Of a DNA stretch of 64,000 nucleotides, positions 12,052 through 21,347 are shown one piece after another (position 1 is the first letter of the stretch; every line of letters begins with the position of its first letter). Both the position numbers and the translations under genes were made by a program. This stretch comes from Euphorbia lathyris (lineage: Eukaryota; Streptophyta; Magnoliopsida; Malpighiales; Euphorbiaceae). The notes under the pieces are model-generated. The model saw nothing but the letters and a program-made list of their open reading frames with translations. It was not told the DNA's origin and ran no database searches. The stretch covers positions 26,600,531-26,664,530 of the forward strand of contig NC_088910.1 of NCBI RefSeq assembly GCF_963576675.1. The letters are read 5' to 3'.

Positions 12052-12145
12052 GACAAAAAATGTAAAATTGTTCAATTTTTTATGATAAAAAATGCAAAAT
12101 TGTTCAATTTTTGGTGACGAAAAATGCAAAATCGTTCAATTGTCA
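12052..12145. repeat. Three AT-rich direct repeats of about 32 bp
   Basis: The unit AAAAATGYAAAATTGTTCAA occurs three times in succession with minor changes, near the left end of the unclassified element. Confidence 0.7.
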
Positions 12146-12239
12146 TGTATTATTTTCATGATTTTTTTATAAAAAACGTAAATTATAATGTTTCCGACTC
12201 GTAATCATCCATTTCCGGGATTCTCGGGTTGTTACGCAT

Positions 12240-12655
12240 CAAATATCCCTAACGTTTTGGGTCAGGTGTAATTTTACCCCTAACATCTAAAATGGTACAA
12301 GTTTACCCCTAATGTTTGTAGCCAAGAGCAATTTTATCCCTAACGTTGATAAATTGGATCAATTTCAGACACTATGATAAAATATAATCATTTTTTTTTC
12401 TTTATTTTGCACCAATTGCATATCAATTTTGTAATTTTGCACCAATTTTACCTCTAACGTTGATAAATTGGATCAATTTCAGACACTATTATTCATGACC
12501 GAGAAGACAGTTTGATGAATTATTTCTCAAATTGACCCGATTTATCAACGTTAGGAGTAAAATTGCTATTGACTTCCAACATTAGGGATAAAATTGTACA
12601 ATTTTAGACGTTAGGGATAAAATTGCTCTTGACCCAAAACATTAGGGGTATTTTT
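12240..12655. repeat. Foldback (long terminal inverted repeat) segment
   Basis: The left part (AAATATCCCTAACGTTTTGG onward, about 140 bp) is matched in reverse complement by the right part ending CATTAGGGGTATTTTTGC. ACCCCTAACGTT-like units recur within both arms. It resembles foldback MITE-like repeats common in plants. No clear target duplication is seen. Confidence 0.65.
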
Positions 12656-12682
12656 GCACTTTAAAATTGTCCATTGGCATAT

Positions 12683-14359
12683 TGATGCGTGTCACCTAGT
12701 AGTCGTATTTCTTTTTAACGACGAAATGTATATCACGATGATTGCGCTATGACTATGGATGTGGTCTTTCTAAGTGCTTTGTATCTACTAGATGTCACTA
12801 CTTAGGGGCAAGTTTACCCCGTCGTATCAAGTAATAATCCGGTTAAGACCGGGTATCGAATCCACGGGATTTATAACTGCAAGTATTAAACGACTCGGTT
12901 TTATACGTTATTTAAGCGGTGAATACTTTGGGGTTGATATGGGGACCAACTACAAACTACTCCTAAACTATTAGTGAGACAAATTTATATAACAAAACTC
13001 TTAAGAAGTGATACGGTTGGCGATAAGTTATAACTATGACAAATAGCGACTCCTAATACATATACGGTTAATGTTTTGCTCTTGCAAAGACGACTACGTG
13101 TAGTTCGACTGACCCGTGAAGTACTTAGACTACGTGGTTCTTAGTCAAGGCGTGTCTAATGCTTGGGACCAGAAATTAGGGCCCATAAGTTCCGTGGCTT
13201 GTCAATTCCTACGGTTTCCGGTTTGTCACTTCCGGTAAGGCAACACCTATATGAATCCCTAAAGATAGCCCGAATGGCGTCGGAAGTCGCGTTCTCCTAC
13301 ACAATAATCAATTACAAATATCAAAACAAGTAACAAACATCAACACATATATAGAAAAGAAGATTATGAATCATAAATTATAAATATGGAAAGTGTAAAT
13401 ATGGATTACAAACAAGCCTAGTACATAGGATGAGATCAACGGACAAGCTCTCGAGATGGAAGAGTTTAGTTACACAAAGCCTAAAAACAAATCTAAACTA
13501 CAACAATCAAAACAAGTATAGTTTTTGCTCTTTTTCAATGGTATCTCAAATGAGTGCTAGACACTCTTATTTATAGATCAAGCTAGGGGCAAGATTGTAA
13601 TTCCACAAGGTGCAAGCATGGAGGAACATTATTTTGTGCAGAAATCCCATGATACGCCCCGCGTATGGTGGTGTACGCCCTGCGTGTGTGCCCATTCCAT
13701 CAGAAATCTCCTGCATGTGGACCAATTCGGATCTTGTTGTCTCAAACACGCCCCGCGTTAATTGGGATACGCCTCGCGTGTTTGAGTCTCTGAGATTTTA
13801 TTGCTTGAATTGAGCCTTTTACGCCGCGCGTAGCTTGAGGCACGCCCTGCGTAAATGAGTCTCTGAACTTTTTGTATTGACGAACTCCTTTACACGCCCC
13901 GCATGTAAGGTGGTACGCCTCACGTATGGATCATTGACTCAGGAGACAATGCAGTCTGACTCTCAGGATTAGGCAATTATTTCTGACATATGTTTATACG
14001 CCTCGCGTAAGTTGGCGTACGCCTCGCGTATGCTGACTAGATTCCGCGTGGTGTTTGTGGATAGGGCAATTATTTCTGACTCTATGTTTCACACCCCGCG
14101 TATGGGATGATGCACCTCGCGTATTTGAGTGGATTTTCACTCCTTGCTCGTACCTGAAATACAAATCTCGGGACCGAGTTAGCTTGATGTTTTTATTTCC
14201 TAAATTACTCAAAAATAAGGGAAATTAACTGAACGCATGGAATTTATTTTTATTCCGTTATTTTATTAAAACACTCTATTTTTGTAATTAAACTTATTTG
14301 TTTCTTCTAAAATTAACCCGTAAATCACGCTAAAATATAGGGGTAAAATACCCCTATCA
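12683..14359 (-). repeat. 3' LTR of LARD-A
   Basis: 1677 bp. It lacks about 145 bp present in the other LTR (about 17815-17960). The missing piece there lies between two direct copies of CAACGGACAAGC, so this LTR lost it by recombination between short repeats. Confidence 0.9.
13664..14122. promoter_or_regulatory. Array of six palindrome pairs, ACGC-CYC-GCGT, in the 3' LTR of LARD-A
   Basis: Twelve 11-bp hyphenated palindromes (ACGCCCCGCGT or ACGCCTCGCGT and decayed forms) occur as six pairs. In each pair the two starts are 21 bp apart. The array lies upstream (minus sense) of the TATA-like TATAAATAAG near 13567-13576. Decay is mostly C-to-T or G-to-A at CG sites. A regulatory role is inference. 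Confidence 0.7.
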
Positions 14360-15886
14360 AACCTCCTCGGACTTTAAAAATTAGAGTTAGACCGTGAACT
14401 AATATCATAAGATATATGATTTTCTAAAATGATCTTTTTTCATCGAAAAAGTTTTACTTGTCCTCAAGTAAAAGAAATCGAAAAACAAGGGATGGAGATT
14501 ATTAAGAAACAAACCGACGGTTGGTTTTACCAAGTGCGTGACTTCAAAGTTAAAGTTTTATGCAAAGTTTTCGGCGAGTACCTACGCAAACAATCGAGCG
14601 ACCAAAACTTGTTTGAAACCTCCATAATTAAAATTAATAGGCAATAATAACGGGGGTTGATTATCTTTTGAGAACCCGATAATACCTCACCAAGGGATTT
14701 CACTCTTACGCTCAAACTTTGGTGGGTCGGTGTTTTAGCATTCTTCTTTGCACTTACCCGAGATCACGTTTTGAGTTTGCATTTTCATCCGGGTTTTTCC
14801 TCCTATGTCATGGTTTAGACAATATTAAAAATGAACCCAGATGGGGGTTGTAATGTGGGTGGCTTTTTAGTGGTTAATTTTTGGAAACTCGAGTTTAAAT
14901 ACCATTTTGGTGACCACACCGTATTTTTATTTTGGCCTTAGCGAGTTCATAAGATATACTGGAAATTGCTCGGGTGGAGCTTGAGAATGCCTTTTGCTCT
15001 TTATTGTATTTTCCTTTTCTTTTTGTTTTGAGAGCGGCACAAAAACGATTTCGAGGGTTTAAGGGTGTTTACTTATCAAGGCTTGGCTTATTTCGGGTGC
15101 GAATTGATTTTGTTGGTATTTAAACAGGAGGAAAAAGAGGGTTAATTGTTAAAAGGGTGTTGACAAGAAAAGTCGGTTAGTAGGCTCAAGGGGGTTTCCT
15201 AGAGGTTGATAAAAACGAGAAAAATAAGTTAAGAAAAGAATTATACTAAGTGAGTTCGTTTCATCATCTATTGCCATTTTAACCAAAATAAGTGTACTAA
15301 TCCCGGCATTAAGTGCAAACTCTATGAGTCGAGTGAAGTCAAAGCTCTCGAAGAATTGTGAAAGAAATAGAGTTCTCGTACGAACTCCTTTGGGCTCAAA
15401 ATTACCTCACAAAATTTCGGGTTTAAATTGTGTATTATCGAGTCTTCGCTAAACTTTCAAACATCTCGTTTTTATTGCCTTTTTAAGTTTCGTTATGGAA
15501 ATGACTTATGGGTTAGGACGCGATGCTTTTGTTTAGTATCACCTAGTCTTTCCATAAATTCTATAACTTCAAAATTAAGACTAAAATTTCTTAATAGGAC
15601 CGATCCTTTGTGGTCCGATAGTATTTACATTTAAGGACAAACAACGGAACATTTAATTATTTCCGAGGAAGGTTAGTGTGTCGGGAAAAATCTTAAGAAT
15701 CAACAAATTAGTTTAATTATTATTGTGTTTATTTAATTTTTATTTTTGTTTTTGTTAGTGCAAAACAAACTGAAAGTGCGGGGTTGCACGACCCTCCGCG
15801 TTATTAAAATGACGTCTATTCCAAGGACGTCGCAAAAACAAAAATTAAATTGGAATTAAAATTAAGACCCTTGAAGGTCAGGTTCT
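14360..15886. other. Non-coding interior of LARD-A
   Basis: I see no supported gene. Next to the LTR, on the minus strand, are the PPT and then TTTACTTGAGGACAAGTAAA (about 14448-14470), a motif also found before the PPT of the Athila element and LARD-B. Confidence 0.6.
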
Positions 15887-16159
15887 ACGCGAGGCGTGCC
15901 TAGGGGGGCGCCCCGCGTAGGAGGGGCAGTTTAATCCATTTTTGGCTAGAGACTCAAATACGCGGGGCGCACGTAGAGAGACACCCCACGTGTTCCGAGC
16001 TCTGGGCCTTTTGATCTGGGACAAGGTAGGGGCACGTGGGGCGTAAAAGGGATACGCCCCGTATGAACGTTATTAACTCACGTAAAAACAGAAATAACGA
16101 GCATGGAAATGGAAAAGAAACGCAGCTACACGGGGCGTACTGGTGTGTACGCTCCGCGT
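15887..16159. promoter_or_regulatory. Four internal palindrome pairs of LARD-A
   Basis: Pairs start at 15887/15908, 15960/15981, 16034/16054 and 16128/16149, with spacings of 21, 21, 20 and 21 bp. Here the two members have opposite centres (GRG then CYC), so each pair is an inverted repeat, unlike the LTR pairs. Confidence 0.65.
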
Positions 16160-16269
16160 GGCTTTTTTTTTTGGGATTTGTTTTTCCGGTGATTTTTATT
16201 TAAAAGAAACGAAATTGGAAAAGAAAATGCGGGAAATAAAAATTGGGGAAGAAAACTCCCTTATTCGAG

Positions 16270-16287
16270 CTTGGGTTGCCTCCCAAG
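16270..16287 (-). other. Conserved hairpin after the LARD-A ORF
   Basis: On the minus strand it reads CTTGGGAGGCAACCCAAG, a 6-bp stem with a 6-nt loop, downstream of the stop codon of the ORF at 16945-16331. LARD-B has the same hairpin at 49142-49159 in the same relative place. Confidence 0.7.
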
Positions 16288-16330
16288 AAGCGCTACGTTA
16301 TAGTCGGTGAGCTCGACTTAGCATTTCCTC

Positions 16331-16945
16331 CTAGGTGTATGCTTCCATTCGCGTTAGAAATGCAAATTCTTGAATAAACAATCCGTACCTACAAAACGGA
16401 TTGTTAGCTTCAAAAAAATTTAACAAAAACCAAAAACTATATTTACAGAAATTATTGAAGAGTTTAGTTTGCTCCCTCTTTGACTCATTGGGTAGCTCAA
16501 AAAGAGTGAAATAACCCGAGGTAGAAGGAACCACAAACTCTTCTAACTTTGGATTTATTTCCATGGGTCCGCACACAACCGGCTCATCGATTAGGACTTC
16601 CGGCTCCTCGCAATTGAGACAACCTACATCAGTTGGGGATTCCTCTTGAGAGAGCTCAATTAACTCGAGCTCTACATTTTGATCACCCGGATTGGCGCCT
16701 CTAATTGATTCGTCCGCGGTTGAATCGATACGAGATGTCAATCTAGCGATTTGATTTTCCAAATCCCTGCAATATGCCTCATTGTTAGATAATCTCACTT
16801 GAATATCTTTAAGCATAGATATTACCGCATCGAATTGCGAGGTTGAGTGTTGGTGTGGGCATTCGTCATCCATGCGGTCGTCCCACAGATGACGACTATG
16901 AGGCATCATACCATGAAACAAATCATTAGTAACAACACAAAACAA
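16331..16945 (-). CDS. LARD-A ORF, conserved protein of unknown function
   Basis: 204 codons, apparently open. The middle is acidic with a heptad-like stretch (SMLKDIQVRLSNNEAYCRD, LENQIARLTSRI), resembling the coiled-coil tail of Athila/Tat gag. The C terminus (FELPNESKREQTKLF, then NPFCRYGLF and EAYT) matches the LARD-B ORF at 48489-49098. No enzyme motif is seen. The start is uncertain because the first 30 residues have no LARD-B counterpart. It may be a gag remnant kept under selection, or one simply not yet decayed. Confidence 0.65.
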   Translation of the reverse strand: MFCVVTNDLFHGMMPHSRHLWDDRMDDECPHQHSTSQFDAVISMLKDIQVRLSNNEAYCRDLENQIARLTSRIDSTADESIRGANPGDQNVELELIELSQEESPTDVGCLNCEEPEVLIDEPVVCGPMEINPKLEEFVVPSTSGYFTLFELPNESKREQTKLFNNFCKYSFWFLLNFFEANNPFCRYGLFIQEFAFLTRMEAYT

Positions 16946-17036
16946 AATAAATTATTCACACAAAAAGAAAGTAATATTTACAAATGCTTAAACTAACAAT
17001 AAAACGTTTTTGTCTAATATTGCAAGAAATTATAAA

Positions 17037-17054
17037 TCCTCGGCAACGGCGCCA
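17037..17054 (-). other. LARD-A primer-binding site, tRNA-Asp type
   Basis: The minus strand reads TGGCGCCGTTGCCGAGGA, one mismatch from the Athila PBS, 6 nt from the LTR edge. Confidence 0.88.
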
Positions 17055-17060
17055 AAAACT

Positions 17061-18880
17061 TGATGCGTGTCGTCTAGTAGTTGTATTTCTTTTTAACGAC
17101 GAAATGTATATCACGATGATTGCGCTATGACTATGGATGTGGTCTTTCTAAGTGCTTTGTATCTACTAGATGTCACTACTTAGGGGCAAGTGTACCCCGT
17201 CGTATCAAGTAATAATCCGGTTAAGACCGGGTATCGAATCCACGGGATTTATAACTGCAAGTATTAAACGACTCGGTTTTATACGTTATTTAAGCGGTGA
17301 ATACTTTGGGGTTGCTATGCGGACCAACTACAAACTACTCCTAAACTATTAGTGAGACAAATTTATATAACAAAACTCTTAAGAAGTGATACGGTTGACG
17401 ATAAGTTATAACTATGACAAATAGCGACTCCTAATACATATACGGTTAATGTTTTGCTCTTGCAAAGACGACTACGTGTAGTTCGACCGACCCGTGAAGT
17501 ACTTAGACTACGTGGTTCCTAGTCAAGGCGTGTCTAATGCTTGGGACCAGAAATTAGGGCCCGTAAGTTCCGTGGCTTATCAATTCCTACGGTTTTCGGT
17601 TTGTCACTTCCGGTAAGGCAACACCTATATGAATCCCTAAAGATAGCCCGAATGGCGTCGGAAGTCGCGTTCTCCTACACAATAATCAATTACAAATATC
17701 AAAACAAGTAACAAACATCAACACATATATAGAAAAGAAGATTATGAATCATAAATTATAAATATGGAAAGTGTAAATATGGATTACAAACAAGCCTAGT
17801 ACATAGGATGAGATCAACGGACAAGCAAGTGTAAAGGAAAGAATCCACCCTCGGAACTAGCTAACCGGACTCAAAAGCCATCTCTAAGGACTTGAATGGT
17901 GGAGCTCTCGAGCTTGGTGTGCGGAGATGGAGCGGGACTTTGGTGAAATGCCGGGAGCAACGGACAAGCTCTCGAGATGGAAGAGTTTATTTACACAAAG
18001 CCTAAAAACAAATCTAAACTACAACAATCAAAACAAGTATAGTTTTTGCTCTTTTTCAATGGTATCTCAAATGAGTGCTAGACACTCTTATTTATAGATC
18101 AAGCTAGGGGCAAGATTGTAATTCCACAAGGTGCAAGCATGGAGGAACATTATTTTGTGCAGAAATCCCATGATACGCCCCGCGTATGGTGGTGTACGCC
18201 CTACGTGCGTGCCCATTCCGTCAGAAATCTCCTGCATGTGGACCAATTCGGATCTTGTTGTCTCAAACACGCCCCGCGTTGATTGGGATACGCCTCGCGT
18301 GTTTGAGTCTCTGAGATTTTATTGCTTGAATTGAGCCTTTTACGCCGCGCATAGCTTGAGGCACGCCTTGCGTAAATGAGTCTCTGAACTTTTTGTATTG
18401 ACAAACTCCCTTACACGCCCCGCGTCTAAGGTGATACGCCTCGCGTATGGATCGTTGACTCAGGAGACAATGCAGTCTGACTTTCAGGATTAGGCAATTA
18501 TTTCTGACAGATGTTTATACGCCTCGTGTAAGTTGGCGTACGCCTCGCGTATGCTGACTAGATTCCGCGTGGTGTTTGTGGATAGGGCAATTATTTCTGA
18601 CTCTATGTTTCACGCCCCGCGTATGGGATGATGCGCCTCGCGTATTTGAGTGGATTTTCACTCCTTGCTCGTAGCTGAAATACAAATCTCGGGACCGAGT
18701 TAGCTTGATGTTTTTATTTCCTAAATTACTCAAAAATAAGGGAAATTAACTGAACGCATGGAATTTATTTTTATTCCGTTATTTTATTAAAACACTCTAT
18801 TTTTGTAATTAAACTTATTTGTTTCTTCTAAAATTAACCCGTAAATCACGCTAAAAGATAGGGGTAAAATACCCCTATCA
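17061..18880 (-). repeat. 5' LTR of LARD-A
   Basis: 1820 bp, with the full-length form of the segment deleted from the other LTR. On the minus strand it starts TGATAGGGGT, then ACCCCTATC, a 9-bp stem hairpin right at the LTR terminus. TATAAATAAG lies near 18090 on the minus strand. Confidence 0.9.
18175..18643. promoter_or_regulatory. Array of six palindrome pairs in the 5' LTR of LARD-A
   Basis: Same layout as in 13664-14122. The first pair starts at 18175/18196 and the last at 18612/18633, and all six pairs are spaced 21 bp. The array lies directly upstream of the TATA-like box in the element's sense. Confidence 0.72.
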
Positions 18881-19503
18881 CATATCAATCTGAATCCAAA
18901 ATTGACTTCCAACAAGTGCAGCAAATAAAAATGGATCAGAATTGACATGAAGAAGAAAAAAATACATATGGAGAAGCAGTCAATTTGTCAGCAACTTAGA
19001 CAAACACCAAAAGGCTAAAAGAGAATCCCTCAAATATCAACAAGTTTATCCAACCATATAAAAAGAATAAATAAATGAATAAAACCAGAGGCCGGAATCA
19101 CTAGGAGTTAAAAATAGAACAATCAAAAGGAATTATATTATGCTTAGGACTAGACTTTGTCGTTGCTCAAGGATCTATAACTAAATAAGCCATGAAAATT
19201 ATAGATTTTCGAGAGATTCATACCAACTGAAAGAGGAGGAGATGGTGCCGCGTGCGTTTGCTGGAGAGGAGGAGGCGAGGCAATGCTTATGCTTTGCGAG
19301 ATCGACGAGGAAAGGAACGCGAGAGAGAAGAGAAGAGGTGCGTGTCTGGAGAAGAGAAGAGGCTGTGACTCACGCGTGCTTTCTGTTCTTTTTTAAAATA
19401 AACCATAAACCAAAACGACGTCGTTTTGGTAAAAAAAAAAAATTTTCCCGGATGAAGGGGGGGCAAATGCCCCCTTTGACCCCCCTAAATCCGCCCATGC
19501 CTA

Positions 19504-19613
19504 GGAGCGAGTATAAACATAATGCCATATTCTGTGTATACTAAACTAGGGCTAGTAGAACCACAACCAACTAGAATGTCCATTCAGCTGGCTGATAGGT
19601 CTGTATGCTTCCC
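19504..19613 (+). pseudogene. Athila protease active-site segment
   Basis: The frame reads GASINIMPYSVYTKLGL and then QLADRSVCF, continuing from IENALCDL at 12003-12027. The LTR at 19614 interrupts it and it resumes with PRGVVEDV at 21348. Confidence 0.85.
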
Positions 19614-21342
19614 TGTTGGGGTTTAGTGTCCTATAGACAATTGTTCCAGGATATAAACCTAATGTAAATAAATTGTTCTTTATATCATTTGTTTTAATAA
19701 GATATGGTTTCATTACTGTATAAAGGCAACCTCCTTTAAAGAACTAAATAAGTCTAATAAAAGGAAATCCCTGAGTTTATTTAAAGTGATTATAAAGTGT
19801 TCATACGAGCATGAAGTGAGATGAAACATTATAATAAACTAATAAACTTAAAGCCACCCAAGTCAAGTGGTATGTTTTGAATAGGGATTGACATAACACT
19901 GTTGAGACTTGCATGTAACAATGTTTTCTGTCGAGACAGAGAGCTGATCTCATAAGCTTCAGATATGCAGATATCTGGACAGTTACATGGATCCAATGAA
20001 TGGAGTTCATTAGGATTGGGCACCCGACTTGAGATAACAGGATGGGTAGATTTATCCTTGTCACCTGTTCATCTCATTGGTATTAATAGGTATAAGTAAT
20101 CCTAAGACTCAAAGGAATGTTAATTAGTCATTCTGGATTATGGAATGTGATACTTTGATCCTGTTGTAACACGATCCATAACAGGGATGACTCTGGGGTG
20201 TGTACGGCAGACGTTGGGTATCACAGGAGGTAATTGCAGGATAGTTATACATTAGATTGAGCATTTGTCACTCCTGATAAATGGGAGATACGTCCAAGGA
20301 TCGATTGTGGAAGACTTTTAAGACTTGAAATGCAGATTTCACTTAACCTATCTAATTGGAGTTAACTCGGCCTGTATAAGTAAAACGAACGTCTCGCTAT
20401 ATGTGACTTGATATTGCCCATAGTCATAAGATTCTGTTCAAGGATGTAGTTGACAAAGGATCGAATTATGCTGTAACTAATACGGAAAGGTCAACGACAG
20501 AATCAACCTGTCTTCTTATAGCTCTGGGGGAATGTTTCGGGTCTGCCAATCACAGTTCGGATACTCATTCCGTTATGCAAAGATTAAATATAATTCTGAG
20601 AAAATTAATTTAATAGATGCATACGGCTAGAAGCAATAAGAACCTAATGGGTCACACATAAGACTTGGAACCCAAGAGAGAAACATATGCTAATTAATTG
20701 ACGGAAGCCCAACTGAGTCCACTAAGGCCCAGTAGCATAGGGGGGCGAATTGTGTATTAAAATAAGTTAGGAGGTTTAATGAGATTAAATTGCTTCTATT
20801 ATTATCCTATCAATAAGTTATTATTATCTTTATAATTAAATATGATTATAGATAATAACAATAAGAATTTTATTCCGAATTAAATTCTTATTCAGTAACC
20901 TAATTCCATCAAACTAGGGTTTAGATGGAAGAGGCTATATATACCCCCTTTAATGTGAATTTCGGTCAACACAAGTAATACCGGGAGAGAGAAAATTCGA
21001 CCCCTACTGTAGTGCATCGATTCTTCACCGCTTGCTTCCATTCAATTGATTTTTCATCTCTTTCTCTTAATCCTTGATCTTGTGTTGATTTATTAGAGGC
21101 AATCTGCTTTGGTTGCTTTTATACGGTTGAGTTCTAATCATCTTTTGAATTGTGTTTTTGTTTTGTGCTCGGGAACTCGGAGTAAGAGTTGTGAGCACTA
21201 CGATTGCAACAGTAGATAGAACTTCAAAAAGTATTTTCTTCTATCCCTCTTTATATGAAATAACGGTTAACGGATCTTGGTTAAAGGAAATAGGTTAAAA
21301 AATTTATATTTCCGCTGCCAAACGTATGCCTATTTTCCTTCA
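19614..21342 (+). mobile_element. Copia-type solo LTR, 1729 bp, in the Athila protease
   Basis: It begins TGTTGGGGTTTAGTGTCC and ends TATTTTCCTTCA. The flanks TTCCC (19609-19613) and TACCC (21343-21347) are a duplication with one mismatch, and the protease frame is continuous across it. A TATA box (CTATATATACC) near 20936 and ATTTCCGCTGC near the end fit a plus-strand Copia LTR. No PBS or coding follows. Confidence 0.82.
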
Positions 21343-21347
21343 TACCC

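Larger units (their letters stand above)
12683..18880 (-). mobile_element. LARD-A: large non-autonomous Athila/Tat-like LTR element
   Basis: The LTRs are at 12683-14359 and 17061-18880, with perfect target duplication CATAT (12678-12682 and 18881-18885). The tRNA-Asp PBS lies on the minus strand at 17037-17054. The PPT-like GTCCGAGGAGGTT (minus strand) abuts 14359. The roughly 2.7-kb interior holds one ORF (16945-16331) and no reverse transcriptase, RNase H or integrase. PBS type, the PPT-proximal GAGGACAAG motif and shared features with LARD-B suggest it is mobilised by an Athila/Tat relative (inference). Confidence 0.9.
12028..19499. mobile_element. Unclassified non-autonomous element, about 1.27 kb without its own nested insertion
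   Basis: It is delimited by the host protease frame on both sides. CCTA occurs at 12024-12027 and 19500-19503 and may be a short duplication. The left end is AT-rich (ACAAATTGTACTT). The right end, read in reverse, is CATGGGCGGATTTAGGGGGG, which resembles hAT-like ends, but the left end does not match it. No transposase is seen. It holds a foldback segment (12240-12655), LARD-A (12683-18880) and, at 19409-19430, a perfect palindrome centred on ACGACGTCGT. The segment 18881-19499 has no convincing gene. Confidence 0.45.

Noticed and set aside
13664..14122. Regular ACGCCYCGCGT repeats looked at first like a CRISPR-type array
   Set aside because: Units are only 11 bp, diverge freely, have spacers of 10 and 30-60 bp, and lie in an LTR of a plant retroelement.
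12028..19499. Calling the element between the protease pieces a hAT transposon
   Set aside because: Only one end resembles hAT, there is no 8-bp duplication, and the other end does not match; left unclassified.
19242..19544. 100-codon ORF starting MVPRAFAGEEEARQ
   Set aside because: It lies in a non-autonomous element, has Arg/Glu-biased low-complexity content and runs into the protease piece of another element in the wrong frame.
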